Assembly: GCA_964549135.1 (NCBI GenBank)
Contig: CAZJUJ010000039.1
Location: 1-27,477, forward strand
DNA: 27,477 bases
Source of the DNA: RUG563 sp964549135
GTDB taxonomy: Bacteria; Bacillota; Clostridia; Christensenellales; Aristaeellaceae
Direction: 5' to 3'
Below, one piece after another: positions 7,612 through 14,463 of this stretch. The notes below the pieces were generated by a model. That model was given only the letters and a program-made list of their open reading frames with translations, was not told where the DNA came from and did no database searches. Position numbers and translations under genes: made by a program. Numbering within the stretch: the first letter of the stretch is position 1; each line of letters opens with the position of its first letter.

Positions 7612-7937
7612 AGGATCGCCTCCTGCATGGCCCGGCGCATCCGGGCCGAATAATGGCTTGCCCGCAGCGCAGGCAATAAAAAGGGGCGCGCCGACATGCG
7701 GCGCGTCCCGTATTCCAGATAGATGGCGTAGGGGCGGGAGGCCAGAAGCTCTGCCCCCTGGGGCAGGGAAAGAACATGCAGGGAGCTTCGCAGCGCGCCC
7801 GTTTTCACGGGAGCCAGCGCCTGGGCTGTTTTCAGGGCCTCCTGGGCGGTTTTCTCCGTTTCCAGGGTCAGCGCCTGCTGAAGCATGTCAGGCAGCCTGG
7901 CGAGGCGAAAAAGGGCGCTGTCAAGACCGGTAATCAT
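7608..7937 (-). CDS. Neck/head-tail joining protein, HK97 gp10-like
   Basis: A 109-residue protein with the hallmarks of HK97 gp10-type proteins: an N-terminal helix (DSALFRLARLPDMLQQAL), the APVKTGALRSSLHV motif, then YAIYLEYGTRRMSARPFLLPAL near the C-terminus. The family joins head and tail in siphophages. The ATG at 7937 is chosen because it overlaps the upstream TGA as ATGA; the open frame runs on to 8423, but that stretch overlaps two other genes and has no matching ribosome site. It is followed by another ATGA overlap, so the neck genes form a coupled series. Confidence 0.8.
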   Translation of the reverse strand: MITGLDSALFRLARLPDMLQQALTLETEKTAQEALKTAQALAPVKTGALRSSLHVLSLPQGAELLASRPYAIYLEYGTRRMSARPFLLPALRASHYSARMRRAMQEAIL

Positions 7938-8194
7938 CGGCAGCAGCGGCGCAGGGAGGCCGACAAATGCCCGGGATAGGCGTGCAGCGCGATGCAGACA
8001 TAGGGCATGCCCTGGATCAGCGCCCGATCCCCGGGGGCAATGGAGGCGCCGAGGGGCAGGAGGAGCCGGAGGGTATCCTGCACATACTGGCCATAGGCCC
8101 GGGCCTCCAGCGCGCCGGAAAGAGGGCGGACGGCGCAGAGCATTTCCTTCCCTGCCAGAAGGACCCGGACTCTGCCGCGGTTCATAAGGCGCAT
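7934..8194 (-). CDS. Head closure (stopper) protein, SPP1 gp16-like
   Basis: A protein of about 86 residues between the gp6-like connector and the gp10-like protein, the position of the head-closure ring. The body (RVRVLLAGKEMLCAVRP, LRLLLPLGASIAPGDRALIQ) has the small beta-barrel pattern of stopper proteins, with a typical PGDRALIQG turn. The start is placed at 8194 because AAAGGAG lies 8-9 nt upstream; an in-frame ATG at 8218 precedes that site and has no ribosome site of its own. It is coupled to the next gene by ATGA. The assignment is by position and pattern. Confidence 0.6.
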   Translation of the reverse strand: MRLMNRGRVRVLLAGKEMLCAVRPLSGALEARAYGQYVQDTLRLLLPLGASIAPGDRALIQGMPYVCIALHAYPGHLSASLRRCCR

Positions 8195-8227
8195 GAATAA
8201 AACTCCTTTCGAATGCATACGGGCGGC

Positions 8228-8530
8228 TTAGGTAGCGGCCCGGCGATAGGAAAAAATCTCCCGGCGCAGGCTTTCGGGCAGATCCTCCGCGCTGCGGCGG
8301 ACATCGCCCTCGGCATGCTCCCGCTCGCCCTCCATGCCCATGCGATTGAAAAAGATGACCGCCATGCGCACCTGGGCGCTGAAAAGAGCGGGAGGAATTT
8401 CCTCCCGCCAGGTGAGCGCGCAAATCAGGCTGGCGGCATCCCGGAGCAGGGAAAGCAGCAGCGCATCCGGCGCATTTTCGGCATCCGGAAGACGCAGCCG
8501 CAATTCGCTTAGCAATGCTTGTTCATCCAT
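8228..8530 (-). CDS. Head-tail connector (DNA packaging) protein, HK97 gp6-like
   Basis: A 100-residue, mostly helical protein directly after the coat gene. The pattern LLSELRLRLPDAENAPDALLLSLLRDAASLICALT then FFNRMGMEGEREHAEGDVRRS matches the gp6-like connector family, in which a helical bundle is followed by the N..G.e...E..g...e motif. It likely forms the ring below the portal. The ribosome site is weak (GGGG), and the ATG lies 5 bp past the coat stop, suggesting reinitiation. No anomalies were seen. Confidence 0.75.
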   Translation of the reverse strand: MDEQALLSELRLRLPDAENAPDALLLSLLRDAASLICALTWREEIPPALFSAQVRMAVIFFNRMGMEGEREHAEGDVRRSAEDLPESLRREIFSYRRAAT

Positions 8531-8535
8531 AGCGA

Positions 8536-9648
8536 TTACCCCAGCACGCGGACGGCCAATTCGGGATAGAGGGTTTTGAAGCCGTACAGTACATCCATGG
8601 ACAGCATTTCCCGCTTATGCTGCATATCATAGCCCCGCACCACGCGCAGGGAAATGCCCTGATAATGGGTGACATAGCTTTCCACGCCGCCGGGAGCGGT
8701 CAGCGGGCGGGTAACGAAGGCGAAGGCCATGGGATGGAAGGCCAGATTGGCGGTATGGCTGCCGATGAGGGTGACGGGGGTCTGGGCGGAGAGGGCGGGC
8801 AGCGCGGGGGAGACGGAGACATTCTGGAGGGCGCTGCCGGAAGCGGCGGCGGTATCCTTTAGGACGGTATAGGTATGCCCGTCGATTTTGATCAGATCGC
8901 CCTTGAGCAGCTTGCCCGTCAGGCTTTCGCCGGTCAGGGAGAGGGTATGGCTGCCGGCGGTGACCGCGCCGCTTACCTTGACATTCCTGGCATCGGTGAT
9001 ACCTGTTTCATGCCGGCAGACGGCCTGGGACATATAATGCTCCATGCCCATGACCCGGCCGATGCTGCCCTCCCGCAGGGCCTGGGTGGAGCCGGATTTT
9101 TCCGCATGGACGATGGGATCCAGGGCGGTAAAGGCGGCGTCGGCCTCCGGATCCCAGACGGCTACGCGGCCGGAAACGGGGGCCTTCTGCAGATTGAGCT
9201 GCTTGCGGGCATCGGCAAAGGCGGAAAGAGAGGAAGGGGTCTGCCCGGCGACGCCGACCGAGGAGGCAACATCCTGATAGAGGCGGAGGCCATCGGCATT
9301 GATTTTCTGGGCCAGAGCAGCCGCGGCGGGATCGATGAAAACGCGGGTGAGATCATCGATATTGGCTGCGCCCTGGATGGCCTCGATGCCCACATCCACG
9401 GTGGCGATTTTATCCAGGGTGACATCCACGGTGTTTTCCACAATATCCTGGGTGGAAACGCCCTGGGCGGGATCAAAATCCCGGGCCTCCAGCACCACGG
9501 GCTTGCGAACCTGAATGGTATCGCCCCGGCGGGCGGCAAAATCATCGGAATAATCCTTATGGATCAGATTGGGGAAGACCAGATGATCGATGAGACGGGG
9601 CAGAGCGGCACGGGCAAAATCCTTGATCGAGATAAACGAATTGGCCAT
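8536..9648 (-). CDS. Major capsid (coat) protein, P22 gp5-like
   Basis: A 370-residue coat protein. The N-terminus MANSFISIKDFARAALPRL, followed by QVRKPVVLEARDF, DVTLDKIATVDVGI and DDLTRVFIDPAAAAL, follows the order seen in P22-type coat proteins, which have an HK97 fold and assemble on a separate scaffold without proteolysis. A likely inserted domain occupies about residues 220-300, and the end is LRVVRGYDMQHKREMLSMDVLYGFK. AAGGAGG lies 9 nt before the ATG. The scaffold gene precedes it, and no head protease gene exists in the cluster, which agrees with this class. The assignment is from motif order, not a search. Confidence 0.85.
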   Translation of the reverse strand: MANSFISIKDFARAALPRLIDHLVFPNLIHKDYSDDFAARRGDTIQVRKPVVLEARDFDPAQGVSTQDIVENTVDVTLDKIATVDVGIEAIQGAANIDDLTRVFIDPAAAALAQKINADGLRLYQDVASSVGVAGQTPSSLSAFADARKQLNLQKAPVSGRVAVWDPEADAAFTALDPIVHAEKSGSTQALREGSIGRVMGMEHYMSQAVCRHETGITDARNVKVSGAVTAGSHTLSLTGESLTGKLLKGDLIKIDGHTYTVLKDTAAASGSALQNVSVSPALPALSAQTPVTLIGSHTANLAFHPMAFAFVTRPLTAPGGVESYVTHYQGISLRVVRGYDMQHKREMLSMDVLYGFKTLYPELAVRVLG

Positions 9649-9663
9649 GGTAAATAATCCTCC

Positions 9664-10104
9664 TTACATGTTCTGGCGGCTGATGGCCGCGTAGTATTCT
9701 TCATCCGAAAGCTCGGACAGGGGCGGGATGGGGGCCGCCTTGGGAAGCGTGCCGCCCAATAGGCGCTCCTCCACGCCCTTCTGAACGGCGGCGCGGAAGG
9801 CGCTTTCCAGCAGCTGCACGCCGTTTTTCACAGCCTGCGCATCCGCAAAGCACAGGCAGGCGGAAAGATCGCCGGGCAGGCCGCATTTTTCCATTTCGGC
9901 CCGGGCCAGGGCCTGCATTTCCCGCTGGGCCAGGGCCTCCTCCCGGGTATCCAGCTGGCTGGCGCGGAGGGCCTCGGCCTGGGCGGCCTCCTCCATCTGG
10001 CGGGTGATGCGGGCGGAAAGCGTCTGGAAGCAGCGCTCGATATCGCTGAGATTCACAGGCGCAGTTTCGGGATTTTCAGGGGTGACAGGGGTGTTTTCTT
10101 CCAT
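9664..10104 (-). CDS. Capsid scaffolding protein
   Basis: A 146-residue, acidic, helical protein just before the coat gene. The N-terminus is Pro/Glu-rich and disordered-looking (ENTPVTPENPETAPVN). The middle is a charged helix/coiled coil (about residues 25-80, with QLDTREEALAQREMQ), then CGLPGDLSACLCFADAQAV and a C-terminal tail ending DEEYYAAISRQNM. This architecture matches DUF4355-type scaffolds of Gram-positive phages, which fill the procapsid and leave it. AAGGAGG lies upstream of the ATG, and the gene follows the portal stop by 6 bp. Confidence 0.75.
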   Translation of the reverse strand: MEENTPVTPENPETAPVNLSDIERCFQTLSARITRQMEEAAQAEALRASQLDTREEALAQREMQALARAEMEKCGLPGDLSACLCFADAQAVKNGVQLLESAFRAAVQKGVEERLLGGTLPKAAPIPPLSELSDEEYYAAISRQNM

Positions 10105-10110
10105 TTTTGT

Positions 10111-11397
10111 TTATTCCTCCTTATTTTGCTGGGATTGGGGAAGCTGGCCATCCAGAAAGGGCAGCTGGGACAGAAGCAGCTGATCGGGCACCATGCCCTC
10201 CAGGGTTTTGACCATCTGCGCGGTTTCCAGATGATTTTCCGGCAGGGTACGGGTGAAAAGAATCTGCACGCCGGTTTCATCCAGGGCCCGCTCGCCCTTG
10301 ACGGCGAGAAAATGGGCATAGCAGGCCATGCGCTCCTTGAGCCCCTCCCGGAACCAGCGCTCCTTGCAGCGGGTCAATTGCTCCAGGCCCAGCAGCTTAT
10401 ATTTGATGGCCACGCCGCTGGCATTGCCGGAAAACTGCTCATCGGAGAGATCGGGAATCATGGAGAATTTATGAATATCCCTTTCCAGGGCCAGGCGCAA
10501 TTCCTCCGCCCCTGCTCCGGCGTTTTTGACCAGGTATTGCGCCCCGGCATCCCGATCGGGGAGATAGAGCATTTTATCCTGGCGCAATTGCTGGGCGGGG
10601 GAGCGACCCTGCTCATCCATTTCCAGCCGCGCCCCATAGACGATCAGCAGCGCATCGGCCAATTGCTCCTGATCGTTGACCCGGTAGGATTGCAGGGCAT
10701 CATAGGCCTCGATGAGGGAAAGCACGCTTTCCACATCGCCTGTTTCCTCTTCATTATTCCAGTATTCAATGAGCGGCAGACGGCCGAAATAATGGGGCGT
10801 GCGGGAAAACGGCGGATGCAGAAAGAGCGAGGCGGCATCCGCGGCGCGATAGCAGAGGCATTCATTTTCCGTATAGACCTGGGCCTCATAGCCCCGGGGC
10901 GCGCCGGAGGCATCGGTCAGGGGATGAAAATGCATGCCGAAAAGGGGCGTGGCCCCCACATCATCCCCATACACCACAAAGGCGCAGCGGGGATCCAGGG
11001 CGGCGGAGCGGGGGCGGGCCTGGGCATCGCTGTAAATGACCTCCACGCCCTTTCCGTAGAGGGAGGCCTGGCGGGCCAATTCGCTATCCACCCCGGCGGT
11101 GTTGGCGCTCAGATACGCTTTCCGCAGGGCGGGCAGGCCCGCCGTTTCTCCCTGATAGCTGATGGCGCTGCCCGTCAGATAGGAGGAAGCGATGGTGACG
11201 ATATAGCGGGCGTAGGCATGGAACAGGCGATGATCCGGCAGGCCCTCTGCCCGGGGCTGCCCGGGCGGGGAATTCAAAAGATAGGCATTGCGCAGACGGT
11301 GATAATGTTCCGTGCGGCGCAGATGCTCCTGAAGGCATCCCTGCAGAAGCCTGCCCGAAAGCCCGCCCTCCAGGAATGCCCGATCACGGGTAATCAA
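10111..11397 (-). CDS. Portal protein, SPP1 gp6-type
   Basis: About 428 residues, the expected size for SPP1-type portals. Recognisable stretches are HAYARYIVTIASSYLTGSAI near the N-terminus, the ASLYGKGVEVIYSD segment, FGRLPLIEYWNNEEETGDVE, then NDQEQLADALLIVYG and FSGNASGVAIKYKLLGLEQL in the crown/stem region. The portal is the dodecameric channel through which the terminase pumps DNA. The start is uncertain: GAGGTG sits 9 nt before a TTG at 11397, whereas the GTG at 11409 is itself part of that ribosome site, so TTG is preferred. It lies 36 bp past the large terminase. Confidence 0.88.
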   Translation of the reverse strand: MITRDRAFLEGGLSGRLLQGCLQEHLRRTEHYHRLRNAYLLNSPPGQPRAEGLPDHRLFHAYARYIVTIASSYLTGSAISYQGETAGLPALRKAYLSANTAGVDSELARQASLYGKGVEVIYSDAQARPRSAALDPRCAFVVYGDDVGATPLFGMHFHPLTDASGAPRGYEAQVYTENECLCYRAADAASLFLHPPFSRTPHYFGRLPLIEYWNNEEETGDVESVLSLIEAYDALQSYRVNDQEQLADALLIVYGARLEMDEQGRSPAQQLRQDKMLYLPDRDAGAQYLVKNAGAGAEELRLALERDIHKFSMIPDLSDEQFSGNASGVAIKYKLLGLEQLTRCKERWFREGLKERMACYAHFLAVKGERALDETGVQILFTRTLPENHLETAQMVKTLEGMVPDQLLLSQLPFLDGQLPQSQQNKEE

Positions 11398-11433
11398 GAT
11401 GGAATGCACCTCTTTCTTTCTGATTTGTTTTTT

Positions 11434-12678
11434 CTACAGGCCCAGCAGCGCCTTTTTCTGGGTAAAGGCGCGGCGGGTATCCATATCCTCCGACAGGGCA
11501 TAGCGCAGGGCATCGATGAGATGATTATCCCGATCCATGGGCCGGGGAAGCGAAGCACCGGTTTTATCCCTTTGCCATTGATAGCGGATCAATTCTTCCC
11601 TAAGATGGGGACAGGCGGGGGAAAGGATGATTTCCTGCTGGCGCAGCCATTGCACCCCGTGCAGCACGCTGTCCGGGCCCTTTTTGACGGGGCGGGCGGG
11701 CAGACCCAGGGCGCATAGCTCGGCGATGGATTTTGGCTCGGCGCTGTCGCAGAAAATAACGCCCCCGGCGGCGTGGGGGCGCAGATGCTCGGACAGAACA
11801 TCATTGGTAAGGTTTTTTTCGTACAATTCATGCAGCACGAAGATTTTTCGGCTCTTCCGGTCATAGCGCAGCAGGAGAAAGCCGCAGGGATCAGAAGAAA
11901 AGCCGAAATCCAGGCCCATGCGGGTTTCGCCGGGGACATCCTCGGGGATGCTCTCCACGCGCCAGTTGGTGAAAATCACATCGCCCGGCGCGCCCCATTC
12001 CCCCAGGGTATAGACCTGATAGAAATAGGGATCGGCCTCATTTTCCAGAGCGGCGCGATCCTCCCTTGTCAGAAAGCGATTATCCCGGTAGGTGGTTTTG
12101 AGGATGGAAACGGTATCGCTTTCGCAATAGGCGCGATCCTCCTGCCAGATGCGGAAAAATTCCCGGTAGAGCCAATGGGTCTGATAGACGGGATTAAAGG
12201 AGAGGGTGAAGCGCTTGGCATGGCGGCTTGTGCCGCGCAGGCGCTTATCCAGCTGCTTGAAATCCCGCCATTCACATTCGGTGGCCTCCTCCATCCAGAT
12301 ATCCGTCAGCGCGCCCCGCTGGGGGGTGATGGATTTGATTTTCTCCACATCGTCAAGACCGGCAAAGAGCAGCTGCGCGCCGTTATTGAGGGCGGTGATG
12401 CTCATTTCGGTTTTATTGATGCGGAAGAGGGCGCGGAGCCCCAGGCGATTCATCGCCTTGATGATTTCATTCCAGCAGCTGGCCCGGAGCGTGGCCTTCA
12501 CATTGCGGATGACGAGGGTGTTTCGTCCGGCGAGGGCATCAAGGACGCATCTCGTGGCCAGGAAAACGCTTTTGCCGCTGCCTGCGCCGCCAAAATAAAT
12601 CTGATAGCGATGGAGATTGGAAAGCTGCGGCTGATAGACCTTATTGATAAAATCGCCCCGAAGGGAAATGCGCGGCAT
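11434..12678 (-). CDS. terL: Terminase large subunit
   Basis: A 414-residue packaging motor of the PBSX/SPP1 class. The ATPase has Walker A GGAGSGKS (residues 30-37) and Walker B LTDIWMEEATE (about 124-134). The nuclease domain has MGLDFGFSSDP (Asp257), IFCDSAEPKSI (Asp311) and NHLIDALRYAL (Asp389), the three acidic metal ligands expected for an RNase-H-like fold. An AAAGGAGG site lies 8 nt before the ATG and inside the end of terS. Both catalytic centres are intact, so active DNA packaging is plausible. Motors of this class usually package by a headful mechanism (established), which suits generalized packaging. Confidence 0.95.
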   Translation of the reverse strand: MPRISLRGDFINKVYQPQLSNLHRYQIYFGGAGSGKSVFLATRCVLDALAGRNTLVIRNVKATLRASCWNEIIKAMNRLGLRALFRINKTEMSITALNNGAQLLFAGLDDVEKIKSITPQRGALTDIWMEEATECEWRDFKQLDKRLRGTSRHAKRFTLSFNPVYQTHWLYREFFRIWQEDRAYCESDTVSILKTTYRDNRFLTREDRAALENEADPYFYQVYTLGEWGAPGDVIFTNWRVESIPEDVPGETRMGLDFGFSSDPCGFLLLRYDRKSRKIFVLHELYEKNLTNDVLSEHLRPHAAGGVIFCDSAEPKSIAELCALGLPARPVKKGPDSVLHGVQWLRQQEIILSPACPHLREELIRYQWQRDKTGASLPRPMDRDNHLIDALRYALSEDMDTRRAFTQKKALLGL

Positions 12679-12681
12679 GGA

Positions 12682-12903
12682 TCAATCCTCCTTTATGCAG
12701 ATTTCATAATCCCCGCCGGAGAGGGATTCGCTCTGAACCGGATACAGCTTTTCCAGGATCAGCGTGGCCGCCTTGATTACATCGCCGCTGGTTGTATCCG
12801 GGTCTTCAAGCAGGGAAATCAGCCGCTCTGCCGCCAGGAGCGCCGCCTGCTGTGTTTTTTCGGTGAGAAGCTGGGCGGTGCTTTTCTTTCTGATGGGGAT
12901 CAC
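12682..12903 (-). CDS. terS: Reduced terminase small subunit-like protein
   Basis: Only about 73 codons. The C-terminal half (TTSGDVIKAATLILEKLYPV) has the helical oligomerisation / TerL-contact pattern of small terminases, and the end is an acidic tail. The N-terminal helix-turn-helix that usually recognises pac/cos is absent, and none is encoded upstream: the same frame meets a TGA only 12 codons before the GTG. The start is odd. A near-ideal ribosome site, AAAGGAGGTGATCC, overlaps the only canonical start (GTG at 12903), and the triplet at proper spacing is ATC at 12894, so a rare ATC start is possible. It is the first gene of the virion operon. A TerS role is inferred from position and this partial resemblance. 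Confidence 0.6.
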   Translation of the reverse strand: MIPIRKKSTAQLLTEKTQQAALLAAERLISLLEDPDTTSGDVIKAATLILEKLYPVQSESLSGGDYEICIKED

Positions 12904-12932
12904 CTCCTTTTTGCCCGGCGGGGGATGATGTC

Positions 12933-12975
12933 ATTATAACGGGCCAGGGCTGACAGGAGATGACAATCGATGAGG
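12933..12975 (-). promoter_or_regulatory. Virion-operon promoter region with 10-bp-spaced TGA(CA) repeats
   Basis: A perfect -10 TATAAT lies at 12933-12938 on the minus strand, about 30 bp before terS. At 17-bp spacing the -35 would be ATCTCC, a poor match; TTGTCA (12961-12966) is 22 bp away, too far. On the plus strand TGACA occurs at 12951 and 12961 and TGA again at 12971, exactly 10 bp apart, that is on one helical face. A strong -10 with a weak -35 plus phased repeats fits activator-dependent control. Confidence 0.5.
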
Positions 12976-13016
12976 CAATTTTGCAAATTCCCGGCCCATG
13001 CGGGCTTGCTAAATTG
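12976..13016. promoter_or_regulatory. Inverted repeat in the terS-truA divergent region
   Basis: Arms CAATTTTGC (12976-12984) and GCTAAATTG (13008-13016) pair at 8 of 9 positions, with an inner pair CCCG (12990-12993) and CGGG (13001-13004). The right arm overlaps the -35 element of truA. It may be an operator or a transcript hairpin; there is no T-run in either direction. Confidence 0.35.
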
Positions 13017-13034
13017 CGGCAAAACAGGTATCAT
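13006..13034 (+). promoter_or_regulatory. truA promoter
   Basis: TTGCTA (13006-13011), 17 bp, TATCAT (13029-13034), a good sigma-A match. GGAGG at 13043-13047 is 7 nt before the truA ATG. Confidence 0.65.
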
Positions 13035-13054
13035 AGAATACCGGAGGCGAAAGC

Positions 13055-13825
13055 ATGGACGAAAAGAGGATTCTGCTGACCATCAGCTATGAGGGAACGG
13101 CCTATTGCGGATGGCAGTTTCAGGAGAACGGGCCCAGCATACAGGCCGAAATGGAAAAGGCGCTGGAAAAGGCGCTGGGGACATTTACCCGCATTACCGG
13201 GGCCAGCCGCACCGATGCCGGGGTGCATGCCCTGGGGCAGCGGGCGCATTTTGATACGGTTTCCAATATTCCGCCGGATAAATATCCCTTTGTACTCAAT
13301 CGTTTTCTGCCGCCGGATATCCGGGTGCTGGAGGGGCAGGAGGTGCCGGGGGATTTTCATGCCCGCTTTCAGGCCGCGGGCAAGCTATACACCTATCGCA
13401 TTCATAACGCCCGGCAGCCCAGCGCCATTTACCGGAATCTAACCGCCCATGTGCCGGTGCGGCTGGATGCGGAAAAAATGCACCGGGCGGGCCAGGCCAT
13501 ACTGGGCACCCATGATTTTGCCGCCTTTGCCGCCGCAGGGGGGCAGGCGAAAACCACGGTGCGCACCATGCATTATTTGACCGTGGAGCGCATGGGGGAG
13601 GAAATCACCCTGCGGGTGCATGGCAATGGCTTTCTTTACAACATGGTGCGGATCATTGCCGGAACGCTGATTGGCGTGGGGCAGGGCAAGCTGCCGGAGG
13701 ATTGCCTGGCCAGGGCCCTGGAAACGAAAAACCGGCTGGATCTGGGGGTGACCGCCCCGGCAGCGGGGCTGGAACTGACCCGGGTGGAATATGCATTTGA
13801 AGAAAAGGAGCAGGAAGAATGCTGA
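13055..13825 (+). CDS. truA: tRNA pseudouridine(38-40) synthase TruA
   Basis: A 256-residue cytoplasmic enzyme that isomerises uridines 38-40 in the anticodon arm of tRNAs. It opens with SYEGTAYCGWQFQ and carries the catalytic motif ASRTDAGVHALGQ with Asp54, followed by AGKLYTYRIHNA and NGFLYNMVRIIAGTLIGVG, in the usual order and at the usual length. It has its own promoter and ribosome site. It is a host gene transcribed away from the virion operon, which fixes the right border of that element. The stop overlaps the ATG of the following gene (ATGCTGA), so the two are co-translated. Confidence 0.96.
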   Translation: MDEKRILLTISYEGTAYCGWQFQENGPSIQAEMEKALEKALGTFTRITGASRTDAGVHALGQRAHFDTVSNIPPDKYPFVLNRFLPPDIRVLEGQEVPGDFHARFQAAGKLYTYRIHNARQPSAIYRNLTAHVPVRLDAEKMHRAGQAILGTHDFAAFAAAGGQAKTTVRTMHYLTVERMGEEITLRVHGNGFLYNMVRIIAGTLIGVGQGKLPEDCLARALETKNRLDLGVTAPAAGLELTRVEYAFEEKEQEEC

Positions 13826-14364
13826 AGGATATTTTATCGGCGCATTTTGCGGCCTATCCCCAAATGGAGCCCCAGGACGCGGTGAAGCTGATCTATCAGA
13901 ATGAATTTGGCCCGGGGCATCTATTGGGCAAGGGGGATAAGAGCATGCAGCGGCTGAGGGCCGAAATGCTTTCCCTGCAGCCCGGGAAAAAGGAGCCGCT
14001 GTATGAGGCCATCGGAAACGGCCTGTGCCGGCTGAATCTGCGGCCCTGCCTGGAAAAGGGAATCCCCGCCGAGGATATTCACGCCCTTTTTGCCGAGGCG
14101 GCCCGGACGACCCAGGGCGATCTGAAGGAATTCCGCAAAAAACTCCGGGAACTGATCGAAATGGCGGAGGCGGATGAAACGCCCTTTGATGCGGGCATGC
14201 TGGATTGGTATCTGATCGAATATCAGGAAAAGGGATACCCGATGGTGAGCCACAGCGAGAGCTATCGGGCTGCCTATCAGCCCGCGTACCGGATTGTGGT
14301 GCAGAAGCGGCTGAAGGATTACCTGGCCGCGAAGCGGGCAAATAAGGAAAACGGGGGAGAATAA
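13819..14364 (+). CDS. Conserved protein of unknown function, truA-coupled
   Basis: A 181-residue soluble protein with no signal peptide or membrane segment. Distinct stretches are KLIYQNEFGPGHLLGKG, LYEAIGNGLCRLNLRPCLEKG and a C-terminal SHSESYRAAYQPAYRIV. Proteins with the K-L-x-Y-Q-x-E-F-G-x-G-H-L pattern occur in many Clostridia and, to my knowledge, have no assigned role. The conserved His, Tyr and Arg residues suggest an active site, but this is speculative. It overlaps truA by 7 bp, so it is made together with TruA. A hairpin repeat begins 2 nt after its stop. Confidence 0.75.
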   Translation: MLKDILSAHFAAYPQMEPQDAVKLIYQNEFGPGHLLGKGDKSMQRLRAEMLSLQPGKKEPLYEAIGNGLCRLNLRPCLEKGIPAEDIHALFAEAARTTQGDLKEFRKKLRELIEMAEADETPFDAGMLDWYLIEYQEKGYPMVSHSESYRAAYQPAYRIVVQKRLKDYLAAKRANKENGGE

Positions 14365-14365
14365 T

Positions 14366-14463
14366 TGCGGGAGGGGACTTTTGCGTCAAAAGTCCCCTCC
14401 CGCACCCTCCCGAAAACCGGCTCTGGATGTTTCATGGAGGGTTCTTGCCAAATTGAATGCCAG
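14366..14463 (-). repeat. Composite intergenic repeat, copy 2 (reverse orientation)
   Basis: The hairpin is at 14366-14404: an 18-bp perfect stem, with arm TGCGGGAGGGGACTTTTG and loop CGT. It is followed by a block that, read on the minus strand, is CCTCCATGAAACATCC then AGAGCCGGTTTTCGGGAGGG (14403-14440), and then CTGGCATTCAA (14453-14463). The same three blocks appear in the same relative order at 14660-14756, 22045-22147 and 25305-25402. This copy directly follows the gene ending at 14364 and may act on its transcript. Confidence 0.85.

Noticed and set aside
7608..8423. A 271-codon minus-strand frame
   Set aside because: Only the last 109 codons (from 7937) are the gp10-like protein; the upstream part overlaps two well-supported genes and has no ribosome site.
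10126..11718. A 530-codon plus-strand open frame across portal and terminase, and similar long frames at 3947-5947, 11773-12939, 15710-17113 and 20528-21934
   Set aside because: These are antisense shadows of GC-rich genes: low-complexity G/A/P/R-rich translations, no ribosome sites, no family motifs, and the minus strand carries clear conserved proteins.
1..12960. Attachment sites (att) flanking the virion cluster
   Set aside because: No direct repeat longer than the shared intergenic hairpin was seen between the two borders, and no tRNA gene lies at either end; the left side outside the window is not visible.
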